A stretch of DNA of 64,000 nt from Paenibacillus wulumuqiensis (lineage in GTDB: Bacteria; Bacillota; Bacilli; Paenibacillales; Paenibacillaceae): positions 41,624 to 105,623 of the forward strand of contig NZ_KQ040793.1 in the NCBI RefSeq assembly GCF_000971965.1. Reading direction: 5' to 3'. Each line of letters begins with the position of its first letter. The stretch's first letter is position 1. This document shows, in pieces, positions 25,534 through 33,309 of this stretch. Under the pieces are notes generated by a model. It searched no databases, was not told the DNA's origin, and saw only the letters and a program-made list of their open reading frames with translations. The position numbers and the translations under genes were made by a program.

Positions 25534-26052
25534 ATGAAAAAATGGTCTAAAAACGCAGCAGCATTGTTAACAGCCGTAACTGTACTCGGAGGAGCAAGCA
25601 GCGTATTCGCCGCTACTCCTACTATCAATCCGGCACAACCAGCCAAAAAAGTAGAGTCCGCCAAACCGGCAGCCGCTTCCAAGCCGCTGATCGCCAAAGC
25701 ACCTGTCACTTCCAAAACGTCCAGCACGATGAACAAAAAAGCGCCGGTGACCAAGAAAGCACCAGCCACCAAAAAAGCCGCTCATTCCACAGCCAAAAAA
25801 GCGACTCATAAAACCAAAACACACAAAACCAAAGCAGGCAAATCCGCCACTCACAAAGTAAGAGTGCACAAAAAAGCCGCTCACAAAGCCAAACATACTG
25901 CGCATAAAGCACGCACTACACACAAAGCGGCTGCTCATCATACCAAACAAGCGGCTCATAAAGCGCGTACTGCTCACAAAGTGACTGCCCACCATACAAA
26001 AAAAGCGGTTCACCAAGCACGTACTGCTCACAAAACAGCTGCACACAAATAA
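25534..26052 (+). CDS. Secreted Lys/His/Ala-rich repeat protein
   Basis: A 172-residue exported protein. After a signal peptide (about 26 residues, ending SVFA) and a Lys/Pro/Ala spacer, the remainder is almost only Lys, His, Ala and Thr, with no acidic residues. The last 50 residues repeat an 18-residue unit (AHKARTTHKAAAHHTKQA, then AHKARTAHKVTAHHTKKA, then a partial copy). Composition recalls histone-H1-like tails, but export suggests binding of anionic cell-wall polymers, DNA or metal ions through His clusters. ATG at 25534 has GAGGTGA upstream; the GTG at 25525 lies within that ribosome site. Monocistronic. Confidence 0.75.
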   Translation: MKKWSKNAAALLTAVTVLGGASSVFAATPTINPAQPAKKVESAKPAAASKPLIAKAPVTSKTSSTMNKKAPVTKKAPATKKAAHSTAKKATHKTKTHKTKAGKSATHKVRVHKKAAHKAKHTAHKARTTHKAAAHHTKQAAHKARTAHKVTAHHTKKAVHQARTAHKTAAHK

Positions 26053-26187
26053 AAGTGATACTGTAAACACACTGCCTTACACAAGAGGAATATTGTAAAT
26101 ACACTGCGTCATGCTCACACGCTAACTCTTTATCATTCAGGTATGGTTCCCGATTGAAAGGGTTGAACGGTTACTAAAACTTGCTGC

Positions 26188-26226
26188 AAAAAGGCGGAAT
26201 GCTCTTCTGAAGAGTTTCCGTCTTTT
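26188..26226 (+). terminator. Terminator after the Lys/His-rich gene
   Basis: GGCGGAA-tg-CTCTT pairs with AAGAG-tt-TCCGTC around CTG, flanked by A5 and T5, so it can work on either strand. Confidence 0.75.
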
Positions 26227-26311
26227 TGGCATCATCCAGCTTTGGTGATGATCGCAATCACCAAGCTTACCGGAAGACTTTTCCAACTTTGAAAAGTTCT
26301 CTGTTCATCTG

Positions 26312-26335
26312 TTACATTAACATTTACATAAACAT
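26312..26335. repeat. Four tandem WWACAT hexamers upstream of a response regulator
   Basis: TTACAT, TAACAT, TTACAT and AAACAT follow each other without gaps and end 48 bases before the response regulator start. OmpR/PhoB-type regulators bind direct repeats of this kind at 11-12-bp periods, so this may be an autoregulatory site. Confidence 0.5.
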
Positions 26336-26383
26336 CTGCTATCGTACATGAGCTATTTATTTCCCTGTAAAGGTGGACTTGGC

Positions 26384-27157
26384 ATGACCCGTATATTTGT
26401 CGTGGATGACGATCCTTACATCCTCCAACTGATCAGCAGCTATTTGATCAAGGAACAATATGAAGTGTCTTCGTTCGCACACGGACGAGAGCTGCTGGAG
26501 CATGTCCGTGCCCTGCAGCCGGACTGTCTGATTCTCGATATTATGATGCCGGGCATCGATGGGCTGACGCTGCTGACCGAGCTGCGGACCTTTACCGAGA
26601 TTCCTATCATTATGATCTCTGCGCGCGGAGAAGAAGTCGATCGGCTGAATGGGCTGGAGCTGGGCTGCAACGATTTTCTGAGCAAGCCGTTTAATCCGCG
26701 CGAGCTGGTCGCCAGGGTCAAAAGTATGCTCCGGTTAATCCACAGCAGCAAACTGGCCGCTGAAGCCGCCGTTCTCTCGGCATCGGAATCTGCGGACGCA
26801 GTGAATGCAGCCGGGCATCTGACGGATGAAACGCCATGTCCACTGAACGCTGGCTATATCAGTGCTGGTAATCTGCAGATCTCCGAAGAATTCCGACAGG
26901 TCATTGTACAGGGACATGAACTATCCCTCACTGCCCGTGAATTTGAACTGCTGCTGTTCCTCGCCAATCATCTGCAGCGGCCGTTCAGCCGGGAACAGTT
27001 GATCCAGCAGGTGTGGAATTACGACTTTTTCGGTGAAGTGCGTGTCGTGGATGATCTGGTCAAACGAATCCGCAAAAAGCTCGTGCAATACCACTCTACA
27101 TTAACGATTGATACCGTCTGGGGCTTCGGCTACAAAGCGGCTGTTCATGAATCATGA
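26384..27157 (+). CDS. OmpR-family response regulator
   Basis: A 257-residue two-component regulator. Receiver domain residues 1-120 with the acidic pocket Asp8/Asp9, phospho-acceptor Asp52 (LILDIMMPG) and Lys in FLSKPFNP; C-terminal winged helix (about 165-255) with SLTAREFELLLFLANHLQRPFSREQLIQQVW...VDDLVKRIRKKL. The 40-residue Ala/Glu-rich linker is longer than usual. ATG at 26384 has AGGTGG 7 bases upstream, better than the upstream in-frame ATG at 26348. Its stop overlaps the kinase start by ATGA. Target genes are unknown. Confidence 0.93.
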   Translation: MTRIFVVDDDPYILQLISSYLIKEQYEVSSFAHGRELLEHVRALQPDCLILDIMMPGIDGLTLLTELRTFTEIPIIMISARGEEVDRLNGLELGCNDFLSKPFNPRELVARVKSMLRLIHSSKLAAEAAVLSASESADAVNAAGHLTDETPCPLNAGYISAGNLQISEEFRQVIVQGHELSLTAREFELLLFLANHLQRPFSREQLIQQVWNYDFFGEVRVVDDLVKRIRKKLVQYHSTLTIDTVWGFGYKAAVHES

Positions 27158-28533
27158 AAACGATCCGCAGCAAAATGCTGCTGGCGCTATGCGCAGGCAT
27201 GCTGGTGACGGTCGCCATTACCGTACTGCTGTTTATCCGGCTGATCGATGATCTGCTGCTGAATCAGGTCAAGCATCAGCTTAATGAACAGACGATCAAG
27301 GCGGTGCATATTCTAAATAACGATGATATGGACAGTCTGGACAGCGACAGCTTCCGCTTTTTTATCAAAGATACACTGTTTTATGCAGATTATTTTGTGC
27401 TGGATATGCAAAATAAAGTCGTCGCCTCCAGCAACTCCGCTGAAGTCGGCACACAGATGAACGGCTTCCCGGCCAATCGGGAAGGCATTATGCAGCTGCA
27501 TGATACCAAGGTACTGTACAGTGAAGCCAGGCTGACGCATCAGCCGTTCCGGGTCATATTGTATTCGCCGCTCTCCTCGCTGCGTGCGCTTTATATCCCG
27601 CTGCTGCGGACGACCCTGCTGTCGATTGCAGCCAGCTTTATCGTGATTTTGCTGATTGGTCTGTTTGCTGTATGGCGCATGGTGCAGCCGCTTAACCGGT
27701 TAAAGGAAGCGGTGAGCGCCTATGAACCTCATCGTATGTCCAAAGAGCCGTTTTTGCAGGCGGATCATACCGAGATCGGCGAGCTGATCAGCACCTTTCA
27801 GCTGATGGCCAACCGGCTGCAGCTTCATCATCGGCATCAGCTGGAATTTCTGCAAAATGTCTCCCATGAACTCAAGACACCCTTGATGTCCATTCAGGGA
27901 TATGTATATGCGATACAGGATCAGGTGCTGCCAACGGCACAGGGACTGCATATTATCTCGACCCAGTCACAGCGTCTGATCGATATGGTGGGCAAGCTGC
28001 TTCAGCTGTCCCGCCTGGAGAGCGTGGATGAGGAATGGCCGGTCACCCGGATCGATCTGCGCAGTATGCTTGAAGAAGCGGTGTACCTACTGCTGCCCAA
28101 TGCCCAGCAGCAGGGAATTCAGCTGCATGCACAGGGTGAATCACAGTCTGTCGAGGTAGCGGCGGAGCAGCTGTTTCAGGTACTGCTGAATCTGCTGCAA
28201 AATGCGGTGCGTCATACGAAAGAGCAGGTGATTCTCTCCCTGGAACAGCCGGAGCACTCTCAGATTGACTGGATTATCCATGTGGATGACGATGGACCGG
28301 GCATTGCCCCCGAAGAGCAAGAGCATATTTTCCAGCGCTATTATGCCGGGACCAATGGAGTGACCGGATTGGGACTGGCAATCAGCAGTCAGATCGCTTC
28401 CCGGCTGCACGCCGAACTAACCTGCGGCACGTCACCGATTGGAGGCGCCCGCTTTACCCTGATTCACTATCGGACTGATCCTGCCCCATCTTCACCTGAT
28501 TCAATCATGCCACATCCTCATAAAGGTGCTTGA
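27154..28533 (+). CDS. Membrane sensor histidine kinase
   Basis: A 459-residue partner of the preceding regulator, coupled by a 4-base overlap. Membrane helix 1 spans about residues 8-30; an extracytoplasmic sensor domain about 31-148; helix 2 about 150-173; then HAMP (about 174-225); the HisKA dimerisation helix with His238 in FLQNVSHELKTPL; and the HATPase domain with the N box LNLLQNAVRHT, G1 DDDGPGI and G2 GLGLAIS. The signal is unknown: the sensor domain has no recognised fold. No gene for an obvious target, such as an ABC exporter, is adjacent. Confidence 0.93.
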   Translation: MKTIRSKMLLALCAGMLVTVAITVLLFIRLIDDLLLNQVKHQLNEQTIKAVHILNNDDMDSLDSDSFRFFIKDTLFYADYFVLDMQNKVVASSNSAEVGTQMNGFPANREGIMQLHDTKVLYSEARLTHQPFRVILYSPLSSLRALYIPLLRTTLLSIAASFIVILLIGLFAVWRMVQPLNRLKEAVSAYEPHRMSKEPFLQADHTEIGELISTFQLMANRLQLHHRHQLEFLQNVSHELKTPLMSIQGYVYAIQDQVLPTAQGLHIISTQSQRLIDMVGKLLQLSRLESVDEEWPVTRIDLRSMLEEAVYLLLPNAQQQGIQLHAQGESQSVEVAAEQLFQVLLNLLQNAVRHTKEQVILSLEQPEHSQIDWIIHVDDDGPGIAPEEQEHIFQRYYAGTNGVTGLGLAISSQIASRLHAELTCGTSPIGGARFTLIHYRTDPAPSSPDSIMPHPHKGA

Positions 28534-28669
28534 CACCAGGGTCTGATTGGGTAATCTAATGGTATAGAGGCTGTATAATCATTGCTGAGACGCTGCGTGC
28601 TATCCATTGATTAGACAGCCTCTATATGCAGATACAACATCCCGATCACGTGGAAAAGGAGGAATTACG

Positions 28670-28948
28670 ATGTCTGGTATCAGAGTTGCCCGCGATGAAG
28701 AGCAGCTGGTCATTGACTGGCAGCGATCCAAGATTGAAATCCCTCTCGGTGAGGCCGTCCATGTCGCTGTTGATCAAGATGTATTCAATTCCGATGACCA
28801 TCCGGCTCTGCTCAAATGCCCGTATGGCACCCGGAAGCGAATCGTCATTCAGACGTCGCCGAATACGTATCTCGTACTGAACGACAAGTATATCTCTGTC
28901 ATGAACAAATCCCAATTCGGCAGCCATAGTCTGAAAACACCAGTCTGA
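28670..28948 (+). CDS. SunI/YnzG-like PH-domain small protein
   Basis: A 92-residue soluble protein. The pattern EEQLVIDWQRSKIEIPLGEAVHVAVDQD...KCPYGTRKRIVIQTSPNTYLVL resembles the single bacterial PH domain of the SunI/YnzG family, named after the sublancin immunity protein. SunI itself is membrane-anchored, while this protein has no membrane segment, so immunity is not implied. AGGAGG sits 7 bases before ATG at 28670; the upstream extension has no ribosome site. No bacteriocin gene is nearby. Confidence 0.6.
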   Translation: MSGIRVARDEEQLVIDWQRSKIEIPLGEAVHVAVDQDVFNSDDHPALLKCPYGTRKRIVIQTSPNTYLVLNDKYISVMNKSQFGSHSLKTPV

Positions 28949-29492
28949 GCAGTGTCTAAATCCCTGTTCTCTTTCCCCTGCTATTTGTGACTCGTCATTT
29001 CATGACATCCTTCCGGTCCCTGCAGGCAGATGGTTGGGTGACCAGCTGCAGGCTGAGCTCCGTCTTCTGCCTGCTTCCGGACTGGAAAAGGATGGCCTAC
29101 CGTAGAAGTCGTTCAATGATTCGTCTCGGATAAACTATCATCCGGGGACAAGACTGATTTCCCGGCTGGTCCGCTCATCTGCCATCATGCCACCTTGTAC
29201 ATACAAGATAAGCAAGCTGCTCTGGATATCCTGTACATCATCTGTTATCATGGGTGCGTATGTGATCAACAGATTCCCGAGCAGATTCAGCAGCATCCCG
29301 GATCAGATCCGGCAAGATCGGCTTCTGTTTTTGAATGAGTAGATTGGGTAAATTAACAGTGTTTCAACCGGGGCGCATATGCGATTATGCTGACTGGCTA
29401 AGTTGATGGCTGTCCATCCAATCCTTGTATCTCATCTATGACATCAACAACATCCATACACCCACACTCATTGATAACAGGGGGTAACCAAT
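28949..29492. other. 544-bp gap upstream of speD with a structured hairpin
   Basis: No ORF with a ribosome site was found on either strand. The clearest feature is a 75-nt foldback at 29012-29086. The rest is mixed-composition DNA with no recognised riboswitch. Confidence 0.5.
29012..29086. repeat. Two-step inverted repeat, possible structured RNA
   Basis: TCCGGTCC (29012-29019) faces GGACTGGA (29079-29086) and GCAGGCAGA (29022-29030) faces TCTGCCTGC (29066-29074), giving 17 nearly continuous pairs around a 35-base apical region that can fold further. No U-run follows, so it is not an ordinary terminator. Confidence 0.45.
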
Positions 29493-30311
29493 ATGGGGTT
29501 AACCAAGCAAGAACGTATCCAGCTGCACAATTTTAACAACCTGACCAAATCACTCAGCTTCAATATGTATGATATCTGCTACACCCGTACCAAAGAAGAA
29601 CGGGAAGCATATCTGGAATATATTGATGAGCAATACAATGCCGACCGTCTGAGCAAAATTCTGACCAATGTATCGGATATTATCGGGGCTCACGTACTGA
29701 ACGTGGCCAAGCAGGATTATGTGCCACAGGGTGCCAGTGTAACGATGCTGATCTCCGAAGGACCGGTAGAGACGGCGCCGAATGCTTCATTCGAAGAATC
29801 ACCAGGTCCGCTGCCCGAGCATGTACTGATGCATCTGGACAAAAGCCATATCACGGTGCATACGTATCCGGAATATCACCCTGACGAAGGAATCAGTACG
29901 TTCCGCGCGGATATTGACGTGTCCACCTGCGGCGAGATCTCCCCGCTCAAGGCGCTGAACTTTATGATCCATTCCTTTGATACGGATATTATGACGATGG
30001 ATTACCGGGTTCGCGGCTTTACACGTGATATCGAAGGCCACAAGCTGTTTATCGATCATGATATCAGTTCCATTCAGAACTTTATCCCGGACGAGGTTCA
30101 GGATATGTACCATATGATCGATGTGAACGTATATCAGGAAAATATTTTCCACACCAAATGCAAACTGAAAAAATTCGATCTGGATAACTATCTGTTCGGC
30201 TATACCAAGGAGTCCCTCTCCGAAGAAGAACAGGCACAGATCACCAAAAGACTGACCCGCGAAATGGATGAAATCTATTACGCCAAAAATATGGACGATA
30301 AGGACGAGTAG
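29493..30311 (+). CDS. speD: S-adenosylmethionine decarboxylase proenzyme, long (E. coli-type)
   Basis: A 272-residue pyruvoyl enzyme that decarboxylates SAM to supply the aminopropyl group for spermidine. The self-cleavage site is Lys117-Ser118 in [14 protein letters not shown], which yields the pyruvoyl group, and the proton-donor Cys is in [15 protein letters not shown]. The length matches the E. coli form rather than the 125-residue Bacillus subtilis form. GGGGG lies 8 bases before ATG. No speE is adjacent. A DUF6985-like gene follows 2 bases later and is probably translated with it. Confidence 0.95.
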   Translation: MGLTKQERIQLHNFNNLTKSLSFNMYDICYTRTKEEREAYLEYIDEQYNADRLSKILTNVSDIIGAHVLNVAKQDYVPQGASVTMLISEGPVETAPNASFEESPGPLPEHVLMHLDKSHITVHTYPEYHPDEGISTFRADIDVSTCGEISPLKALNFMIHSFDTDIMTMDYRVRGFTRDIEGHKLFIDHDISSIQNFIPDEVQDMYHMIDVNVYQENIFHTKCKLKKFDLDNYLFGYTKESLSEEEQAQITKRLTREMDEIYYAKNMDDKDE

Positions 30312-30313
30312 GA

Positions 30314-30832
30314 ATGAGTCACGAACTACTGACTGATGTACAGCATCATGAAGATTATCGTGAAGCACAATTCTTCTCTCCCCTATTTCAGCGAAATGTC
30401 TCTGTGCACCTGATGGACACAGAGACTCCGCTGGAGTATGCAGCTGTTTGTGCGGCTGCATTCAATGCACTGAACTCTGCACAGCTACGGCAGCTGTATC
30501 GTTACAGCCGGGACTACTGCCTTGATTTCTGTGAATATGTCGGTGAGACGCCGCCGGAGATCAATCAGCCAGAAGACATTTTGCCGCTGATCCAGCCGCT
30601 CGCTCTATCAATTCCGTCAATCTCTGCCGAAGAGGCTGTACAGACAGCGCCGGTGATTCATCTGGAGCTGGACTGTGACTGGGAACCGGAGCACGGGCTG
30701 GAATGGCTAATCCGGGATGGGCAGATTCTGTATGTCGGCAGCTGCGAAATGCTGCAGGAATGGCAGCCTGAATCCTATTATGCGGACTATGCACTTAATT
30801 ATGTATTTGGGAATACATACGACGATCTCTAG
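30314..30832 (+). CDS. DUF6985-like hypothetical protein coupled to speD
   Basis: A 172-residue acidic soluble protein. The C-terminal LDCDWEPEHGLEWLIRDGQILYVGSCEML matches the hallmark CTWEPEHGL...VG pattern I associate with DUF6985; function is unknown. The start codon is 2 bases after the speD stop and its ribosome site (AAGGACGAG) lies inside the speD end, so it depends on speD translation. A terminator follows. A role in polyamine metabolism is only suggested by this coupling. Confidence 0.65.
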   Translation: MSHELLTDVQHHEDYREAQFFSPLFQRNVSVHLMDTETPLEYAAVCAAAFNALNSAQLRQLYRYSRDYCLDFCEYVGETPPEINQPEDILPLIQPLALSIPSISAEEAVQTAPVIHLELDCDWEPEHGLEWLIRDGQILYVGSCEMLQEWQPESYYADYALNYVFGNTYDDL

Positions 30833-30857
30833 AAGATCCGAAATACTTCCCTCGGAC

Positions 30858-30886
30858 GGGCACCGACTTCAATCGGTGTCCTTTTT
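30858..30886 (+). terminator. Terminator of the speD operon
   Basis: GGGCACCGA pairs with TCGGTGTCC around CTTCAA and is followed by TTTTT. Confidence 0.9.
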
Positions 30887-31025
30887 GTTATGCTTTTACA
30901 GCGTGAATATGTCCCGTAGCTTTGCATATATCCTATAACTTTGAATAGGTTCGTATCTATTGTGCATGCTTATTCGTTTTCTTGATTGCAGGCCAAACTA
31001 TCATATCCGAAAAGGAGAACGAACC

Positions 31026-31412
31026 ATGAAAATTGCCAATGGAGTAACCATGCTTGAACTTCAGATTGAATCTTTCGCCGGTCCTCAGGAGCTGAATCCC
31101 ACGCTTGTCTGGGACGAGGATCATACGGTGCTGATTGACACGGGCACTCCCGGACAAGGGGAATTGATTCGGATAGCGATAAACGATGCCGGAGTTCCTT
31201 TTGAAAAATTAAATGTTATTATTTTGACGCATCAGGATATTGACCATATTGGCAGCCTTCCCGAGATTCTGCAGGCAGCTCATTCGCACATTGAGTTTAC
31301 GCTCATGAAATCGAGAAACCCTATATTACAGGAAAGCTTTATAGCGTGGACGGTGTCTTACAAGGACCTCATCTCCCGCAATTGCGTTATGTATCCGGTT
31401 GGTCGGGTCCGA
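31026..31412 (+). pseudogene. Frameshifted, truncated metallo-beta-lactamase-fold hydrolase
   Basis: From ATG 31026 (AAAGGAG upstream) about 90 residues of an MBL-fold protein are readable, including LIDTGTPGQG and the metal-binding THQDIDHIG (HxDxDH). Near 31297 a single base appears lost: the frame continues as FTLMKSRN, but shifting by one gives YAHEIEKPYITGKLYSVDG, the expected next block. Even then the C-terminal half (about 100 residues with further metal ligands) is missing, because the sequence runs into the tail of the convergent 3D-domain gene. Not expected to be functional. A sequencing error could explain the frameshift but not the truncation. Confidence 0.8.
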
Positions 31413-32424
31413 TGACGTACACCCTAACGCCTGATTTCCGTCCAAATGACCGGGCTGCATCCAGATCTTTCATGTATACGTCTATTTTATTGCCTTTGAT
31501 CGCACTGCCGGTATCTTCCGCTTTGCGGTAGCCCACGCCTTCGATATACATCCACCAGCCCATGGGGATCACCCGGGGATCTACAGAGACGGTCTGCCCC
31601 TCGGCTACGATAGCTCCGGAGGCGGTCACTCCATAACCGGCATCTCCCGGCTGCTTGCCCGTACTCTCCAGCCCGGCCGTATAGGCAGTCAGCTCGGCTT
31701 GCAGTGTATAGCGGTAAGACTTTACAGGCGATGATGCCGCACCAGCTGCGATCTGTGAATCGGCTGGCTGGCGAGTGGAAACGGATAGATCAGGACTGCT
31801 GCCGGGATAATCATGATTTATCTCCACATCAGCGGATGTGGGAACAGACACAGCTGCTGGTGTGGAGACAGACAGAGCTGGAGTGCTCGGTGCAGGTTCT
31901 CGTGTACCCACGGCAACCACCTGTGGATGGTAAGGCTGCACTGTTTCTCTGGAAATGATCTGGTCGGATACGGCCATTCCATCATTTATTCCAGCCAGAC
32001 GGGTCAGTCTTACCAACCCGGTCTGACCGCTCTGGATAATCTGCTGCTGCCCCTGTGCCAGCTGTGGATCATTGTAATAGACCGTCTCATACGGAATAGA
32101 TTCCACCGTTACCGTCTGCTGCCGGGTTACCCGGGTAATGCGGATAGTCATCCGGTTATGCAGCGGTGTATCGGCCTGCGGCTGCAGCAGATCATCAGGT
32201 GCCAGCTCGATATGCTGCTGGCGAAGTACATCGCTGACCGTACTCCCATACGTTTGGACACTATACTGACGTCCATCAGCCAGAACGGATACTACCGACG
32301 CAGCTGGAGGATGCTCTTCAGGCTGCAGTGAAGTGGAATACATATACAGCAGGATAATGCCGATCAGAAAGGCGGCACCTACAAATAGCAGCACAGGTGC
32401 CAGTACAGGATAGCGGTAATACAT
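31387..32424 (-). CDS. YabE-like 3D-domain cell-wall protein
   Basis: A 345-residue protein anchored by one N-terminal membrane segment (about residues 9-30). A DUF348-type domain follows (VVSVLADGRQYSVQTYGSTVSDVLRQQHIEL), then a second beta domain of the G5 type (QQTVTVESIPYETVYYND), a Pro/Ser/Thr linker, and a C-terminal 3D domain (about 255-340) with its conserved aspartates in SVDPRVIP, AEDTGSAIKGNKIDVYM. This build is that of Firmicute resuscitation-factor-like muralytic enzymes such as YabE. ATG at 32424 has AAAGGAGA upstream; the extension to 32502 covers a terminator and is not coding. Confidence 0.88.
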   Translation of the reverse strand: MYYRYPVLAPVLLFVGAAFLIGIILLYMYSTSLQPEEHPPAASVVSVLADGRQYSVQTYGSTVSDVLRQQHIELAPDDLLQPQADTPLHNRMTIRITRVTRQQTVTVESIPYETVYYNDPQLAQGQQQIIQSGQTGLVRLTRLAGINDGMAVSDQIISRETVQPYHPQVVAVGTREPAPSTPALSVSTPAAVSVPTSADVEINHDYPGSSPDLSVSTRQPADSQIAAGAASSPVKSYRYTLQAELTAYTAGLESTGKQPGDAGYGVTASGAIVAEGQTVSVDPRVIPMGWWMYIEGVGYRKAEDTGSAIKGNKIDVYMKDLDAARSFGRKSGVRVYVIGPDQPDT

Positions 32425-32446
32425 GGCAGACGATCTCCTTTCACAA

Positions 32447-32487
32447 CAAAAAAGCACCAGACCCCCATATTGAGGAGTCTGGTGCTT
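32447..32487 (-). terminator. Terminator after fchA
   Basis: Minus-strand AAGCACCAGACTCC pairs with GGGGGTCTGGTGCTT and is followed by TTTTTTG. It stands between fchA and the 3D-domain gene. Confidence 0.9.
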
Positions 32488-32551
32488 CCAGTTCCGAATC
32501 ATTGATTTTATTTTCTACAGTATAGCTGCAAAATGTCCATTTGCCAATAGA

Positions 32552-33196
32552 TTAAACCACACGTGCCATAATACGTGCCTGCACCTGCTCCAGCAGCACG
32601 CTGCGCCGTTCATTGACCTTGTCCATCAATTCCATGCACTGTCGTTCATAGACTGCCCGCTGCTCCGCATTTTGCAGGGTGACGAGGTTGATCTGTACCG
32701 TCAGCATCGAGGAACGTGCCGCCGCCTCGAACAGGATGATACCGATACCGATATCGGACAATACGGTATGGTTGCATACATCGATCAACGGAGCTGCGCT
32801 GTACAACCCGTACAGACAGCATTCCATCAGCTTCAGCGGTGTATCAATCGCCTGAATTTTCATGTCATATACGGTCTCCTGACGCTCTTCCTGCTGTTCA
32901 GGAGTGCGATGCGGCATCCGCAGCGCTTCGATATACTGTCCGAAAGCTTCGATATCCTTGGCCATCAGCCATTCGCAGGCTGAAGAAATATACTCCATGT
33001 CCTGCAGCGCCTGAGCCACATGCTGTTCAATCTGCTCGTATCCTTCTCCCTGGGAAAAGTTGGCTGTCATCGACGTCATCGCTGCAGCCAGTGCTGCGAC
33101 AATCGAGGATACACTTCCACCGCCGGGCGTAGGCTCCGATCTGGCAAGCTGTTCCATAATTCTGCGTAGAGGCTCATCCCATGATACTGTGTTCAT
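32552..33196 (-). CDS. fchA: Cyclodeaminase/cyclohydrolase family protein (FchA-like)
   Basis: A 214-residue all-helical protein homologous to the cyclodeaminase half of formiminotransferase-cyclodeaminase and to methenyl-THF cyclohydrolase FchA. The glycine-rich folate-binding start EPTPGGGSVSSIVAALAAAMTSMTAN is diagnostic, and LIDVCNHTVLSDIGIG is the conserved C-terminal block. It acts in one-carbon folate metabolism. ATG at 33196 has GGGAGGG upstream; the in-frame extension is unsupported. It lies 113 bp downstream of the hybrid kinase gene, probably in a separate unit. Confidence 0.85.
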   Translation of the reverse strand: MNTVSWDEPLRRIMEQLARSEPTPGGGSVSSIVAALAAAMTSMTANFSQGEGYEQIEQHVAQALQDMEYISSACEWLMAKDIEAFGQYIEALRMPHRTPEQQEERQETVYDMKIQAIDTPLKLMECCLYGLYSAAPLIDVCNHTVLSDIGIGIILFEAAARSSMLTVQINLVTLQNAEQRAVYERQCMELMDKVNERRSVLLEQVQARIMARVV

Positions 33197-33309
33197 TCCG
33201 ATCCCTCCCATAATCAAAGCCTGGTCTTTCTGTATGTTACTTACCCGTTTTACCCGAATAGAACATCTCCCTGTCAAAAACCGGCGGACCATGACACCTG
33301 TTCGGAACT

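Larger units (their letters stand above)
26053..26383. other. Intergenic region before the two-component system
   Basis: 331 bp without a gene: terminator at 26188-26226, a 7-bp hairpin (ACTTTTC/GAAAAGT near 26276-26298) and four tandem hexamers at 26312-26335 just before the response regulator. Confidence 0.5.

Noticed and set aside
28670..28948. Bacteriocin immunity locus based on the SunI-like protein
   Set aside because: There is no precursor peptide, maturation enzyme or ABC exporter nearby, and the protein lacks the membrane anchor of SunI.
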